Assembly: GCA_029783825.1 (NCBI GenBank)
Contig: JAREIK010002437.1
Coordinates: 47,748-111,747, forward strand
Reading direction: 5' to 3'
Source: Sapria himalayana
Taxonomy: Eukaryota > Streptophyta > Magnoliopsida > Malpighiales > Rafflesiaceae
DNA length: 64,000 bases
Position 1 is the first letter of the stretch. The number at the start of each line of letters is the position of its first letter. Position numbers and translations under genes: made by a program. The notes under the pieces are model-generated. The model was given only the letters and a program-made list of their open reading frames with translations, did no database searches and was not told the origin of the DNA. Positions 13,946 to 26,284 of this stretch are shown piece after piece.

Positions 13946-16900
13946 AGTCAATCTATCTATCTATATTTCCACCCAAAAGACAATGCATGTGTCTATCAAT
14001 GTTTCTATCTATCTGTCTATCTAAAAGACTATGAATATATCAATTAATTAATCAAACAATCTTTATATCTATCTATTTGCTTGTCTTTTATCTATTTATC
14101 TATCTATCTATCTATACATATATCAATCTATCTATCTATCTAAATATCTTTCTATCTATCTATCAATCTATTTATCTATTTATCTATTTATCAAAATATT
14201 TATCAATATATCTATTAATTTGTCAATCAATCAATAAATCAATCTATCTATATGTCTATCTATCTATCTATCTATCTAACTATCTTTCTATCTGTCAATA
14301 TTTATATCTGACTATCTATGTCTTTCTATATGTCAATCTATATATTTATATATCTTTCTTTCTATTTGTTTAACTATTTGTCTATCTATCAACCTATCTA
14401 TCTATTTATCTATCTATATATGTATATGTCTATCATTTTGCCTATCTATCTATTTATCTATCTATCTATTTATTTATCTATATGTCTATCTATCCGTGTA
14501 TCTATCTATCTATTAGTCTATTAATCTAACTATCTATATATCTATCTGTCAATCTATCTATATATCAATCTATCTTTCTTTCTATCTATCTGTTTATCTA
14601 TCTATATATCTATCTATCTATATATCTATCTATCTATATATCTATCTTGTTTTCTATTTATCTATATATCTATAGGTCTATTAATCTGTCAATCTATCTT
14701 TCTATCAATCTTTCTAACAATATATCTATCAATTTATCTATTAATCTATCTATCTATATGTATATATCTATCTATTTATATATCTATAAATCTCTCTATC
14801 AATCTATCTATCTATTTGTCTATCTATCTATCTAATTATTTATCTACCTTTCTATCTATTTATCTAGCTATTTATTTGTCTATCTATATGTATATTTATC
14901 TTTTTATCTATCTTTCTATCTATCTATATATCTATCTATATACCTAATTTTCTATCTATCAATCTTTCTATCTATTTGTCAATCTATCTATCTATATATT
15001 TGTATATCTATCTATTAGTTTATCTATTTGTCAATCAATCTATTTATCTATCTATATGTCTATCTATTTGTTTATCAATCTTTCAATCTATCTATCAATC
15101 TATCTATCAATCTGCCAATCAATCTATCTATCTATATGAATATCTATCTATATATCTATCATTTTATCTATCTATTTATTTATTTATATATCTATCCATC
15201 TATCTTATTTATTATCTATCTATCTTTTTGTATATTTATTTATATATTTAACTATCTATGTATCTATCTATCTATTTATCTATCTATTTTTATTTCTGAC
15301 TATCTATTTGTCTATTTATATATCTGTCTGTCTATTTATCTATATATCTATCTGTTTATTTATTTGCCTATATATCTATCTCTCAATCTTTCTATATATA
15401 TGTTTATATATATATATATATATATATCTATCTATCTAAAAGTATATTTATTTGTATATCTATCTGACTATCCTTATGTATATCTATCTATTAATCAAAC
15501 AATTAATCTATATGTCTATCTATTTGTCGATCTATCTATGTATCTATCTTTCTATCTATCTGTATATCTAAGTGTCAATATAGCTTTTTATCTATCTATT
15601 TATCTATTTATATAACTATCTATTTATCTAACTAACTTTTTATCTTTCTATCTATCTATTTATATCCATATGTTTATTTATTAGTCTATCTTTCGGTCTA
15701 TCTATAAGTATCTCTATCTTTTAATCAATCAATCTATGTGTCTGTCTATATATTTTTCTATCTATCCATCTATATATTTTTCTATATATCTATTGATCTG
15801 TCTATCTAACTGTCAATCTATCATTATATCTATATGTTTATCTATATATATATATATATATATATCTATTTGTATATCTATCTATCTATCTATCTTTTTA
15901 TCTATTTATTTGTATCCATCAGTCTATCTATCAGTCTATCTATCAGTCTATCTGTCTGTCTATCTTTCTATCTGTCTATCTATTTTTATATCTTTCTATC
16001 TATTTTTATATCTTTCTATCTATTTATCTATCTATCTATTTTTCTAATAATCTGTCGATCTATCTGAATATCTATCTATCTATACATATATTTGTCTATC
16101 TATCTATCTATCTATTAAAAAATCTTTCTATGACTCTTTCTATCAAATAATCTATCTGTCTATCTTTCATTCTATCAATCAATCTATCGATCTAACTGTC
16201 TATGAATCTATCTATCTATCTAAATATCTATATATCTATATATCTATCTATGTTTCTGTCTATCTATCTATTTGCCAATTTATATGTCTCTAAATCTATC
16301 TATCTATCTATTAATAAATATATCTATCAATAATTTATCTATCTGTCTATTAATCTAACTATCAATTTGTCTATCTATCTATCTATGAATTTATCAATCA
16401 ATCAATCTATCTATCTATCTATCTAAATATCTATCTTTCTATATGTCTATCTTTTTGTCTATCTATCTATCTTATATAATTATCTATCGATCTATATATC
16501 TATATTTTTGTCTATCTTTCTGTTTATCTAACTATATATATGATTTGTATATCTATATATCAATCTATATATATATATATATATATATATATCTATATCT
16601 ATCTATCTATCTAACTAACTAACTATCTATCTATATATCTCTTTATATAACTATCTATCTATCTATTTATCTATATGACTATCTTTCTGTCTATCTATCT
16701 ATCATTCTATCAAACTATCTATCTATCTATCTATCTATTTGTCTATCAATCAATCTATCTCTATGTCTATCTATCTGTCTATCTATCTATCAATCTATCT
16801 TCTGTCTATCAATCTATCAATATATCTATCGATCATTTTATCTGTCTATCAATCTATATATCAATCTATCTATCAATCTTTATATCAATCTATCTATCAA

Positions 16901-17522
16901 TCATTCTATCAAGCTATACTCAAATTGTTTATCTATCTGTATATCTATTTGTCTATATATTTGTTTATGAATCTTTTTATCAATCTGTATATCGATGTCT
17001 GTCTATCTATCTATCCATCTATATATCTATCTATATATTTGATTATTTGGCTATCTATGTGTATATCTATTTGTCATTCAATCTATCTATATATCTGATT
17101 ATCAATTTGTTTGTGTATCTGTATATCAGTTTTTCTATCAATCTATGTTTTAATCTATTTATAAATCTATCTATCTATATGTTTATTTATATATCTATTT
17201 GTCTATGAATATATTTATCAATTTATCTATATAGCTTTCTATTTATTTATCTATCTATCTAATCATCTTTCTTTCTTTCTATTTGTCAATCTTTATGTGT
17301 GTCTATCTATTTGTCTATCTATCTATCAATATATGTATCTATCTATCTATGTGTCTATTTATTAGTCTTGCTAAGTATCAATCATTTTATCTATCTATAT
17401 GTTTATTTATATCTCTATAAATTTGTATATCGATTTCTCTATCTATCTATCTATCAATTTTTCTTTCTATCTGTCTGTCTATCTATATGTTAATCTATAT
17501 ATCTATTTATCTTTCTATATAT

Positions 17523-17570
<48 letters not shown>

Positions 17571-18483
17571 ATCTATCTATCTGTCTATCTATCTATCTAT
17601 TTATCAATCTATTTATCAATCTGTTTATCAATTTGTCTATCAAATTGTCTTTCATTCTGTCTATCAGTTTGTCTTTCAATCTGTCTATCAATCTTTCTAT
17701 CAATTTTTTTATCAATCTATTTATCATTCTATTTATCTATCTGTCTATAAATCTATCTATCTAACTGTCTATCAGTTTGTATTTCAATCTGTCTATCAAT
17801 CTTTCTATCAATTTTTTTATCAATCTATTTATCATTCTATTTATCCATCTATCTATAAATCTATCTATCTATCTGTCTATCTATATATCTATCTATATAT
17901 CTATCTATCTATCAACTATCTATTTATTTATCTATCTGTTTATCTCTATATCTATCTTTTTTTTAAATCTATATGTTATTTTTTTATTTATCAATATATC
18001 TTTCATTCTATCTATCAATTTTTCTATCGATCTATTTATGAATATCTCTATCAATCTCTATATCAAACTGTATAAATATCTATCTAACTACATGTCTATC
18101 TATAAATTTATCTATCTATTTTTTTATTTGTTTGTTTTTCTGTCTGTCCATCTATTTGTAAGTATGTCTGCCTATCTATGTGTATGCATGCCTGCCTGAC
18201 TATCTTCCTACCTAACTAGCTATCTGTCTTCTATATGTCTATCTATATGTCTATCTATCTATATATCTACATATCTATCTATATTTCTATCTATTTATTT
18301 TTCTAACTTTATATTTGTCTATCTGTTTGTCTATCTTTCTAAACAATCTATCTGTCTATCTATCTTTACAATCTATCTGTCTAACTAACTAACTAACAAT
18401 CTATCTATCTATACAATCTATCTGTTTATCTATCTATCTATGTGTCTGTTTATCTTTTTGTCAATCTATCTTTTTATCTATAT
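13946..18483. repeat. 4.5-kb degenerate TCTA array
   Basis: This has the same composition as the 3.5-11.5 kb block. (AT)n tracts lie at about 15,409-15,428, 15,845-15,865, 16,567-16,592 and 17,527-17,568. A 108-bp tandem duplication starts at 17,661. The only interruption is a short non-repeat patch at about 13,968-13,990. Confidence 0.96.
17661..17876 (+). repeat. 108-bp tandem duplication inside the TCTA array
   Basis: Bases 17,661-17,768 recur at 17,769-17,876 with only a few mismatches. Both start CTATCAGTTTGT and both contain the variant run CAATTTTTTTATCAATC. The period is 108 bp, or 27 tetramers, so phase is kept. Confidence 0.85.
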
Positions 18484-19660
18484 GGCACACATTAATTCAC
18501 ACAAACATGCGCACGCACACACACACACACACATATTTGTGTGTGGGTGTGTGGAAGATGTTTATTTAAATATCATATTTATGCAATGATTTAATTTTCC
18601 ATGAACTCACACTTCTACTTGATTCCTATTAGGTTTAGCTTTAGTTCTTTTTTGTTCTTATATCCAAGCAGTCTCGCACTTCCTAATCGGTATATTTGGA
18701 GGTCTATATTAAACTATCATCACCATAAAATTGCATTCTTAATATTAATAGCCACTATAAATATAACATATTATGATTTCTAAGGCATCACAAGTATAAT
18801 ACACAATAAATTGGGGCCAAATAGATTAATTACAACGAAATCTTGCTGAATTAGAGGTTACAGGTAGGCTCCAAGACATATGACTTTGACAAATGACACA
18901 GCATACATAAACCTTAGCTAGACATGACACATACCCAATGAACAATACCCACAAAAAAACAAAAAAACTAATAATTTATCCAACATAACATTCACATAAA
19001 CTCTTGGCATTTTCAATTTTTAATGAAATCCCATCATTTATAATCTAGTTGTTCCTCTAAGCCTTCAACTTGACAAGAACAAGAAATAACAAGAAATATA
19101 TTTCATTAATTACAGATACAACTTCGAGCAAAATAGAATAAAAAATATGCACTATGTGACATGAACGAGGTGGAGTTGTTCGCCCACCTAGGATGATTTT
19201 TAGATTAGATACTCCATTAAGTAGAGATAAAGTGGTATATCAAACCTACCTAGACTCTTTAGTCAATATAGATACCATTCACGGATATGAGAATCAAGGT
19301 AGGTCCCCCACCAAATTCAGTTCTCTCTCCTCCTGTCAGAGCCAAGATCGATGCAATAGTGGTGCCAAGATTTATCATACTTACATATTTAGAAAAGAAT
19401 TTGAGCTCCATAAGAATCCATCATATTCAAACCATTAAGATATCCAATGAAGCACTGCTCAGAAAAGATCGTCTTCTTATCCTTGAAAAAAATGCAACTT
19501 CTTCTTCTATAGCAGGTACTTGTCTACTTCAGCTGTTGTCCTACAACTAGCAGCTTGGGCCTCCTGCTAGAATGAAAAGCAAAATTAGGCAAGAAAGATG
19601 AACCGTGCCGTCACACTGAGTAAAGAAATCTCATTGAGCCTGCTATGTTTTTTTTAAACA
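18484..19660. other. Low-copy spacer between TCTA array and decamer minisatellite
   Basis: It begins with (CA)n at about 18,512-18,532 and then becomes complex sequence. Overlapping open frames on both strands at 19,193-19,550 are short and I do not recognise them. The minus strand of 19,270-19,400 also reads through without stops. A fragment of a host or transposon gene is possible but cannot be supported. Confidence 0.45.
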
Positions 19661-21048
19661 TGTATATTTATATATTTATATATTTATATATTATATTATA
19701 TTTATATATTTATATATTTATATATTTATATATTTATATATTTATATATTTATATATTTATATATTTATATATTTATATATTTATATATTTATATATTAT
19801 ATATTTATATATTTATATATTTATATATTTATATATTTATATATTTATATATTTATATATTTATATATTATATATTTATATATTTATATATTTATATATT
19901 ATATATTTATATATTTATATTTTATTTATTATATATTTATATATTTTATATATTTATATATTTATATTTTTTATATTTATATATTATATATGTATATATT
20001 TTATATTTATATTTTATATATTATTATTTATATATTATATATTTATATATTTATATATTTATATATTTATTTTATATTTATATATTTATATATTTATATA
20101 TTTATATATTTATATATTTATATATTTATATATTTATATATTTATATATTTATATATTTATATATTTATATATTTATATATTTATATATTTATATATTTA
20201 TATATTTATATATTTATATATTTATATATTTATATATTTATATATTATATATTTATATATTTATATATTTATATATTTATATATTTATATATTTATATAT
20301 TTATATATTTATATATTTATATATTTATATATTTATATATTTATATTTAATATTTATATATTTATATATTTATATATTTATATATTTATATATTTATATA
20401 TTATATATTTATATATATTATTATATATTTATATATTTATATATTTATTATTTATATTTATATATTTATATATTTATATATTATATATTTATATATTTAT
20501 ATATTTATATATTTATATATTTATATATTTATATATTTATATATTTATATATTTATAATTTATATATTATATATTTATATATTTATATATTTATATATTT
20601 ATATTTATATATTTATATATTATATATTTATATATTTATATATTTATATATTTATATATTTATATATTTATATATTTATATATTTATATATTTATATATT
20701 TATATATTTATATATTTATATATTTATATATTATATATTTATATATTTATATATTTATATATTTATATATTTATATATTATATTATATATTTATATATTT
20801 ATATATTTATATATTTATATTATATATTTATATATTTATATATTTATATATTTATATATTTATATATTTATATATTTATATATTTATATATTTATATATT
20901 TATATATTTATATATTTATATATTTATATATTTATATATTTATATATTATATATTTATATATTTATATATTTATATATTTATATATTTATATATTTATAT
21001 ATTTATATATTTATATATTTATATATTTATATATTTATATATTTATAT
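19661..21048. repeat. Decamer minisatellite (TATATATTTA)n
   Basis: About 1.39 kb of nearly pure 10-bp repeat TATATATTTA. Occasional units have lost 1-3 bases (TATATTATATATTTA) and a few carry local rearrangements (19,915-20,070). It contains no G or C apart from one TATGTATATA variant near 19,990. No plus-strand frame of the unit contains a stop, so a 479-codon open frame spans it; this is composition, not a gene. The unit is not a telomere repeat. Confidence 0.97.
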
Positions 21049-21506
21049 TCATGTTTTATAGATCACATTCAAATTGGCAAATAATTATACTTTAGACACT
21101 ATCTCACAAATTTACCAATCTTTAACCTCCCAAGTAATATTTGGCAGAGAGACAAAATCATAATTAACAACCTTCCTCCATGAAGAAATCTTTTATTTCT
21201 TTAGTGTTAACACCAAATGACCAATGGATAAAAGTTTTTGTGTCAACAGAAACATGTGTCACACTTTTACTCTCTTTGGTATCACCAACCACACTTAATA
21301 CTAGAATATCTATTTTGTTCCATCAGTCATTGACAATACAAGAGGATGCCCGACATCTATATTTAACAAAATAAAGTAACAAGTTAACAACCTTGACTAC
21401 CCCACATGGAAATCAATTTTCGATTTGGTTAGCTTCCTTTACAAGCTTTCAAGGAGTTAGAGTAAAAAGTAATATATATGAACTAGGATTATTTCTTTTG
21501 TTTTGA
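21049..21506. other. Low-copy spacer, no gene supported
   Basis: The sequence is complex. A 64-codon open frame at 21,180-21,374 on the plus strand matches no family I know. Confidence 0.4.
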
Positions 21507-21707
21507 TCATGTCTTCTCGTAGCATCTACAACATGAACAACATTTACTCATGAAAGCAAAAGCTTCATTAATCTTATTCACTGACAGATTATGTGTGATC
21601 AACCCATTTAACTTGACCTCCTTATTCTGGTACACATCTACCAATGATGGAAGATCTGATTTAGGTTTCCATCCTTTAAATAGAGATCCCTTCAATGATG
21701 ATCAACC
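21507..21707 (-). pseudogene. Alcohol dehydrogenase-like C-terminal exon fragment
   Basis: The minus-strand translation contains LKGSLFKGWKPKSDLPSLVD, then NKEVKLNGLITHNLSVNKINEAFAFM. This matches the last part of plant medium-chain zinc alcohol dehydrogenase-like proteins (pattern GSLFGGWKPKSDLP...NKE...ITH.L....INKAFDLM). That segment forms the end of the NAD-binding and catalytic core, and only about 60 residues remain. The frame hits a stop just upstream (about 21,704) and the ending (CCSCCRCYEKT) departs from the family. No other exon is seen on either side. It is most likely a gene fragment carried or left behind by transposon activity. Confidence 0.7.
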
Positions 21708-22213
21708 AAGAAGAAGAGAATAGAATGATTATATATTTGGTTTCACTTTGGTACTCCTAATGTAATTGTTGGGCCCCATCCATCACAACAAGACTCAAAG
21801 GCTATGGTGGTTATTCTTGAGTCTCCTACACATTCGAAAGAGTAATCTTTTCTTCCATGTATGATCCTTTTGATTATCTTAAAAATATGGATTAGTTGCG
21901 TCGTGGTTTGGGTGGGTCAAAAGTTTGGCTATCTCAATACTTAGCTGACATATTTTGTATAGTTGTGTGGCCAATTTCACTTTAACAGGGCATCCAAAGT
22001 GGATTACTATGTACTCGGCAAAGCTTGAGATGGCACAGTAGTGAAACTTGAGCTTGCCATTGTTGATCTAGAAGTGAGTCTTTTGATCATAGTGCATCAA
22101 ACCTCATCATTCTAATCCTAATACTTTGCATACATTTGCTTTGCTCAATTTGTATTACTTTCCTATCAATTTCAAAGTAGTGATGACATTGCGAAAATGG
22201 GAAGTGCATAAGA
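21708..22213. other. Low-copy spacer, no gene seen
   Basis: No recognisable coding frame, RNA gene or repeat is present. It ends at the target-site duplication of the nested hAT pair. Confidence 0.4.
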
Positions 22214-22221
22214 CTTTGATC
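22214..22221. repeat. 8-bp target-site duplication, left copy (CTTTGATC)
   Basis: It is identical to 26,285-26,292 on the far side of the outer hAT element. Eight bases is the standard hAT duplication length. Confidence 0.9.
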
Positions 22222-22560
22222 TAGAGGTGTCAAACGGGCCGGCCCGACACGGCCTGGCCCGTTTTTTTAGGGCACGAACGTGCTACCGTGTCGGGCCGGG
22301 CACGATACGGTACAGGAACCATGCCGGGTAGAGGTGTCAAACGGGCCGGCCCAGCACGGCACGGCCCGTTTTTCCCGTGCCCCGCCGTGCTACCGTGCCG
22401 TGCCCGGCCCGCTCGGGCACGTTTGCTCAACCGGGGTCCGGGTCCCGGGAGCCAAGAGGCAACAGCAACACGCAACCGGCAACACTGTTGCCGGTTCCGT
22501 GTTGCAACAGCCAAGCACGGGCACGGGCGCACAGCCCGTGCTTGGCACTTGGCACTTTGA
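22222..22560. repeat. GC-rich hAT subterminal repeats, left side
   Basis: The words GGCACGG, GGCCCG and CGGGCC recur in both orientations through the ends of both nested elements. Subterminal repeats next to hAT inverted repeats are known transposase-binding regions. The CpG density is far above the surrounding DNA. Open frames here on either strand are by-products of this GC-rich repeat. Confidence 0.75.
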
Positions 22561-25500
22561 CTTGGCAGAATAAAAAAAATTTTTTTTTTTTAAATTTTTT
22601 TATTATTTTTCTGTTTATCTTTATTTAAGTTTATGTAATAAATAAAAAATAAAATTTTTTGTAAAAAATATTACATTTAAAATTAAATGTAAGTATGTAA
22701 AAAAAAAATTAGAAAATTTATTTTTTTTTTCAATTAAGTTTAGCATTTTTTAATATTATAATGTATTAATTAAATATTAAGATTTAAAGTTAATAAATTT
22801 TAAAATAATATTTAAATCTTAAATTAATAATTAAATACATTAAGTTAGTAAAAATTTTAATTAAAAAAAATTTAAACTACGCAAATAAAAATTACCATTC
22901 ATGCTTTTGAAACCAAAACTCCGAAAAAAAAAGTATAAGTTTCAACTTCAACACAACGTATAATACAAAGTACAAACAAAGCGTATTAAAAAAAAAATAT
23001 CGAAAAAAAAGAGCAGATGAGCATCAATCGTCAAGCGGCATATAATGAGAATCATCAGCCGCAACATCAAGATCAGTATCATATGGGTCATCATCATCGG
23101 CAATCAGCTCCTCCGCCATCGTAGTAGATGTGGATGCGACTGCAGTGTCTGTCATAGTCCCAGCTTCAGCACGATCACTGATGCTAAATCTCGATTCCTC
23201 CCAATCCTTCAAACATGCAAAAGCCTCAACCATATCTGGACGTAATCTCGATCTCCTATCCGAAATCACGTTCACTGCAACAGAAAAAGCAGACTCCGAT
23301 GCTACGCTCGACACCGGAGGAGTCAGTAGATCCCGTGCCATCCTAGATAGCACGGGATAGGCGGACTCATATGATTTCCACCACTGTAATAAATCAAGAT
23401 TCTTATTGTCAGAAGGTGATAGGATTGAGCAGTAATCGGTATCTAAGTACCGAGACAGCTCGCTCCTATGTGAAGGTCCACCCCTACGTTTCCCCCTCGC
23501 TAGGTTAATGGAATAAGCGTCATCTCCGAACAAGGTATCAGTGTCCGTACTCACAGTCTCAACACCACCACCACCATACCTAGTATCGTAGTATGTATAT
23601 AGGTCTGTCAACTTCTCATAAATGAACCCTTCAGGTGGCTCTTCCAGGTTCATGCACGAGGAAATGAAAGTCAGGGTGTTTTCAACCCCATCCACCTTAG
23701 CCCTAGGGTCCATGCATGCTGCGAGGCAATAAAGAGATGGAATGGTGGACCAGTACTTCAGGTACTTGGTCTCCATCTCTGCAACCATATGGGTGAGCGT
23801 CGGGTCCGCTCGATACATCCTAAACATGCTACTAATGTTGCATATGCAACGGAGTGCAATGCAAGTGGTGGGCGTATAAACCGACGAACACATGTTCGTC
23901 GTGTCATAAAATATCTTCAGGAATTTCATAAATGAAATTCCTGAATCCCAGTCAGTGTCGTCAACAATAAGTTCGCCACTCTTACTATTGACGTAGTCGG
24001 ATATCACGTGTTCGTATCCAACACATGATTCCAACATCAGGTACGTGTAATTCCAACGATGTCTCACATCAGATTGGAATTTCTTCTTCTTAAGATTCGC
24101 AGACAAACAGAGATTACCAAACTCTTGTAGTCTGCGAGGAGTGCGAATATACTTGAGTGCATTGCGTATATTTTCCAACGCGGGGGAACACACCTTCATA
24201 CCCGCTTGAACTATCAGGTTAATAACATGACACATGCATCTGACATGAAATATCTCTCCTAAAGGTGCGTCTCTAATATTCCTAACAAACATATTGATCG
24301 CTACTCCATTATTCGCAGCATTATCGAAAGTGACACTAAAAATTTTATTTTGAATTTTATATTCCCTAAATATTTTCATCATACACTCAAAAATGGCCGG
24401 GCCATCATGAGGATGAAGAATCTCTGTGAATCCTAATATTTTTTTATTTATTGTCCAGTTTGAATCGACATAATGACTAGTGATACATGCATAAGAAGAA
24501 TCATCGTGACATGTCCATATATCGGACGTCACGGACACCACTCCACTAAATGCCAAAAATTCCTTAATTATTTTTTGTTTTTCTAACTTATATATCTTTA
24601 GTATGTCACTCCTAGATGTGGACCTAGGAATCCTACGATAGGATGGCTGAAAATAAGTCTGCATGATGCGCACTACCCTCGGATCTTCCGAAAATCTGAT
24701 CGGAAGACCCATCAATGTGATGAGCCTGGCCATGCCGTCCCTACCCAACTCGCTGGAGTATACGAAGGGAGTAATCTTTGAGACTGAACTCGATCCAGTC
24801 TCAAAAAATGTAGTGCCAAGTTGGGTTTGCCTAGGATCTAACGGTCCATGTTTTTTGAAGCATATTTCAGCATGCCTCTTTAGGTGCCCAGTCCCACATG
24901 TACTCTTGCATGTTAAAAGTCGCATACAATATTTGCACTGTGCCATTTCATGTTCCTCACCCCTAACATCTAATTGTGTTATTATTTTAAAATGTGTCCA
25001 AACTACAGAAGTCCTAGTTTTTTGTTTTTTAGAACTTTGGGCTGAGATGACAGGAGAAACCAAAGTTTCAGGAGCCACAGACGTTTGTGTAACACTAACA
25101 TTTTCATTTTCAAAATTTAAATTTGTGTTAGGTGAATTTGTCATTTTTTATTTTTCGTACTTTTTTCTAGAGAGAGAAGCTTTAGAGAGAGAAAATAAAA
25201 AAAAAACAAATTATATTACCCGGTAAAAGCAATGAGGTCACTCACGTGCAAGATGCACCGCAGCCCGCAGGAAGCTTTGATGTTCAAAACTCAAGTTGAG
25301 TTTCACGAAAATCCAAGCCGAAATCAAAAACACGAGGGCCGAGAGAGAGAAGCACGGATTATGTGAGAGAGAGAAAATATAGAGAGGATTAATGTTTTTG
25401 AAAAACATAAATTTTATAGGGAGGGGGGTAGAATTTATAGGATGATTAAAGTTTTTTTTTTAAAAAAAAATTATTTTTTTATTATTTTTTTGAATTTTTT

Positions 25501-25996
25501 TATTATTTTTAAGGGGCAGAATCACGAGGACCGTCGGATTCTGCCCCCTAGCCATTGGAGTCGAATCCAAGGGCTGAAAATCGCTCAAAATTTCAAAATT
25601 TTTTTTTTCCCGTTAGATATATCGATTTTCTCGGTTTTCGGCAAAAAATACCGCGGGTCGGGTCTGTTTGGACCCGACCCGCTGTCTTTTAACCGGGGGG
25701 GGCCCTGAGCGGCTGAGCCTGATGTGTCGAGTGACTCGAGTCACGACTCAGTGAGTCGTGACTCGTGACCGTGAGTCGCGACTCACGCCACGGCACGCGT
25801 GGCACGCCGCCAGTGCCACGCGTGCCTGCGGGACCGGCACGGGATGGACCCGTGCCGGCGTGCCAGTGCCTTGCTTCGCCCAGGCACGGCACGGGCCCGG
25901 GCACGGTTTTTGAACGTGCCGGGCCGGCCCAGGCACGGCCGAACCGTGCCGTGCCTCGTGCTGGGCCGGGCCGGCCCGGCCCGTTTGACACCTCTA
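22329..25996 (-). mobile_element. Inner hAT element, full length with intact transposase
   Basis: It starts TAGAGGTGTCAAACGGGCC and ends CCCGTTTGACACCTCTA, a perfect inverted terminal repeat of about 17 bp. The flanks are ATGCCGGG (22,321-22,328) and GTACCGGG (25,997-26,004). They match at 6 of 8 positions, as expected of an aged target-site duplication. Both subterminal regions are GC-rich arrays of CGGCACGG-type words, in strong contrast to the AT-rich interior. The element carries one open reading frame on the minus strand. By structure it could be autonomous. Confidence 0.85.
23024..25144 (-). CDS. hAT-family transposase with N-terminal BED zinc finger (706 aa, intact)
   Basis: This is a cut-and-paste DNA transposase acting in the nucleus on its own element's ends. 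A BED-type zinc finger spans about residues 45-92: W49, F52, C70 and C73, H87 and H91. A DUF4413/RNase H-like core follows. The acidic catalytic residues are likely D208 (TSDIWT), D274 (VTFDNAANN) and E617 (VASESAFS), with the hAT CxxH at C303-H306 and a tryptophan at about 364. The C-terminal hAT dimerisation domain covers about 560-655 (SRYLDTDYCSILS...SDRRSRLRPD). Full family length is about 650-750 residues, and no stop or frameshift is seen. The ATG at 25,142-25,144 is chosen because an equivalent start exists in the second copy at 33,518. The tail beyond 660 is acidic. The gene is intronless and is the only gene in its element. Of everything in the window it is the best candidate for a functional protein. 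Confidence 0.92.
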   Translation of the reverse strand: MTNSPNTNLNFENENVSVTQTSVAPETLVSPVISAQSSKKQKTRTSVVWTHFKIITQLDVRGEEHEMAQCKYCMRLLTCKSTCGTGHLKRHAEICFKKHGPLDPRQTQLGTTFFETGSSSVSKITPFVYSSELGRDGMARLITLMGLPIRFSEDPRVVRIMQTYFQPSYRRIPRSTSRSDILKIYKLEKQKIIKEFLAFSGVVSVTSDIWTCHDDSSYACITSHYVDSNWTINKKILGFTEILHPHDGPAIFECMMKIFREYKIQNKIFSVTFDNAANNGVAINMFVRNIRDAPLGEIFHVRCMCHVINLIVQAGMKVCSPALENIRNALKYIRTPRRLQEFGNLCLSANLKKKKFQSDVRHRWNYTYLMLESCVGYEHVISDYVNSKSGELIVDDTDWDSGISFMKFLKIFYDTTNMCSSVYTPTTCIALRCICNISSMFRMYRADPTLTHMVAEMETKYLKYWSTIPSLYCLAACMDPRAKVDGVENTLTFISSCMNLEEPPEGFIYEKLTDLYTYYDTRYGGGGVETVSTDTDTLFGDDAYSINLARGKRRGGPSHRSELSRYLDTDYCSILSPSDNKNLDLLQWWKSYESAYPVLSRMARDLLTPPVSSVASESAFSVAVNVISDRRSRLRPDMVEAFACLKDWEESRFSISDRAEAGTMTDTAVASTSTTMAEELIADDDDPYDTDLDVAADDSHYMPLDD

Positions 25997-26284
25997 GTAC
26001 CGGGTCGGGAGTCGAGACCACGGGTCGGAATCCAATCTGACCCAACCCGTGTTATTTTTTTCAGGAGGGGCCGGGGCACGCCCACGCGTGCCCACATGAA
26101 ACCGGCACGGGAAGAACCCGTGCCGGCGTGCCGGGCCAGGCACGGCATGGCACGATTCGTTCCTAACCCGGGCACGGCACGGGCCTGGGCACGGTTTAAA
26201 AATGTGTCGGGCCGGCCCAGGCACGGCCGAACCATGCCGTGCCTCGTGCCGGGCATGGCCGGCCCTGCCCGGTTGACACCTATA
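25625..26284. repeat. GC-rich hAT subterminal repeats, right side
   Basis: This is the counterpart of the left side and covers the inner element's right end (to 25,996) and the outer element's right end. GGCACGG and its complement are repeated throughout, with local palindromes such as GAGTCGTGACTC near 25,750. Frames of 60-195 codons here are not genes. Confidence 0.75.

Larger units (their letters stand above)
22222..26284 (-). mobile_element. Outer hAT element, interrupted by a second hAT element
   Basis: The left end TAGAGGTGTCAAACGGGCC (22,222) and the right end GGTTGACACCTATA (to 26,284) are inverted terminal repeats of the plant hAT type. They are flanked by a perfect 8-bp target-site duplication, CTTTGATC, at 22,214-22,221 and 26,285-26,292. 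Only about 107 bp of the left end and 288 bp of the right end belong to this element; the remainder is the inner element. The visible outer part has no transposase, so it was a short non-autonomous or internally deleted member of the same family. Strand follows the inner transposase and is nominal. Confidence 0.85.

Noticed and set aside
19193..19550. Possible gene in the 19.2-19.55 kb spacer
   Set aside because: Both strands are partly open, neither shows a domain or splice structure I can name, and the frames overlap out of register. It was kept only as unannotated spacer.
19661..21048. Telomere-like or centromere satellite identity
   Set aside because: The unit lacks G and C and matches no TTTAGGG-type telomere variant; it is too short and simple for a 150-180 bp plant centromere monomer.
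19645..21084. 479-codon open frame ([14 protein letters not shown]...)
   Set aside because: It is a translation of the TATATATTTA decamer, whose plus-strand frames contain no stop codon. Its length reflects the array and not coding.
22230..22628. Overlapping arginine/proline/glycine-rich frames on both strands
   Set aside because: They fall in the GC-rich subterminal repeats of the nested hAT elements, where stops are rare on either strand.
24663..25226. 187-codon plus-strand frame
   Set aside because: It is antisense to the intact hAT transposase, and a matching antisense frame is also present at the pseudogene (33,664-33,996, minus).
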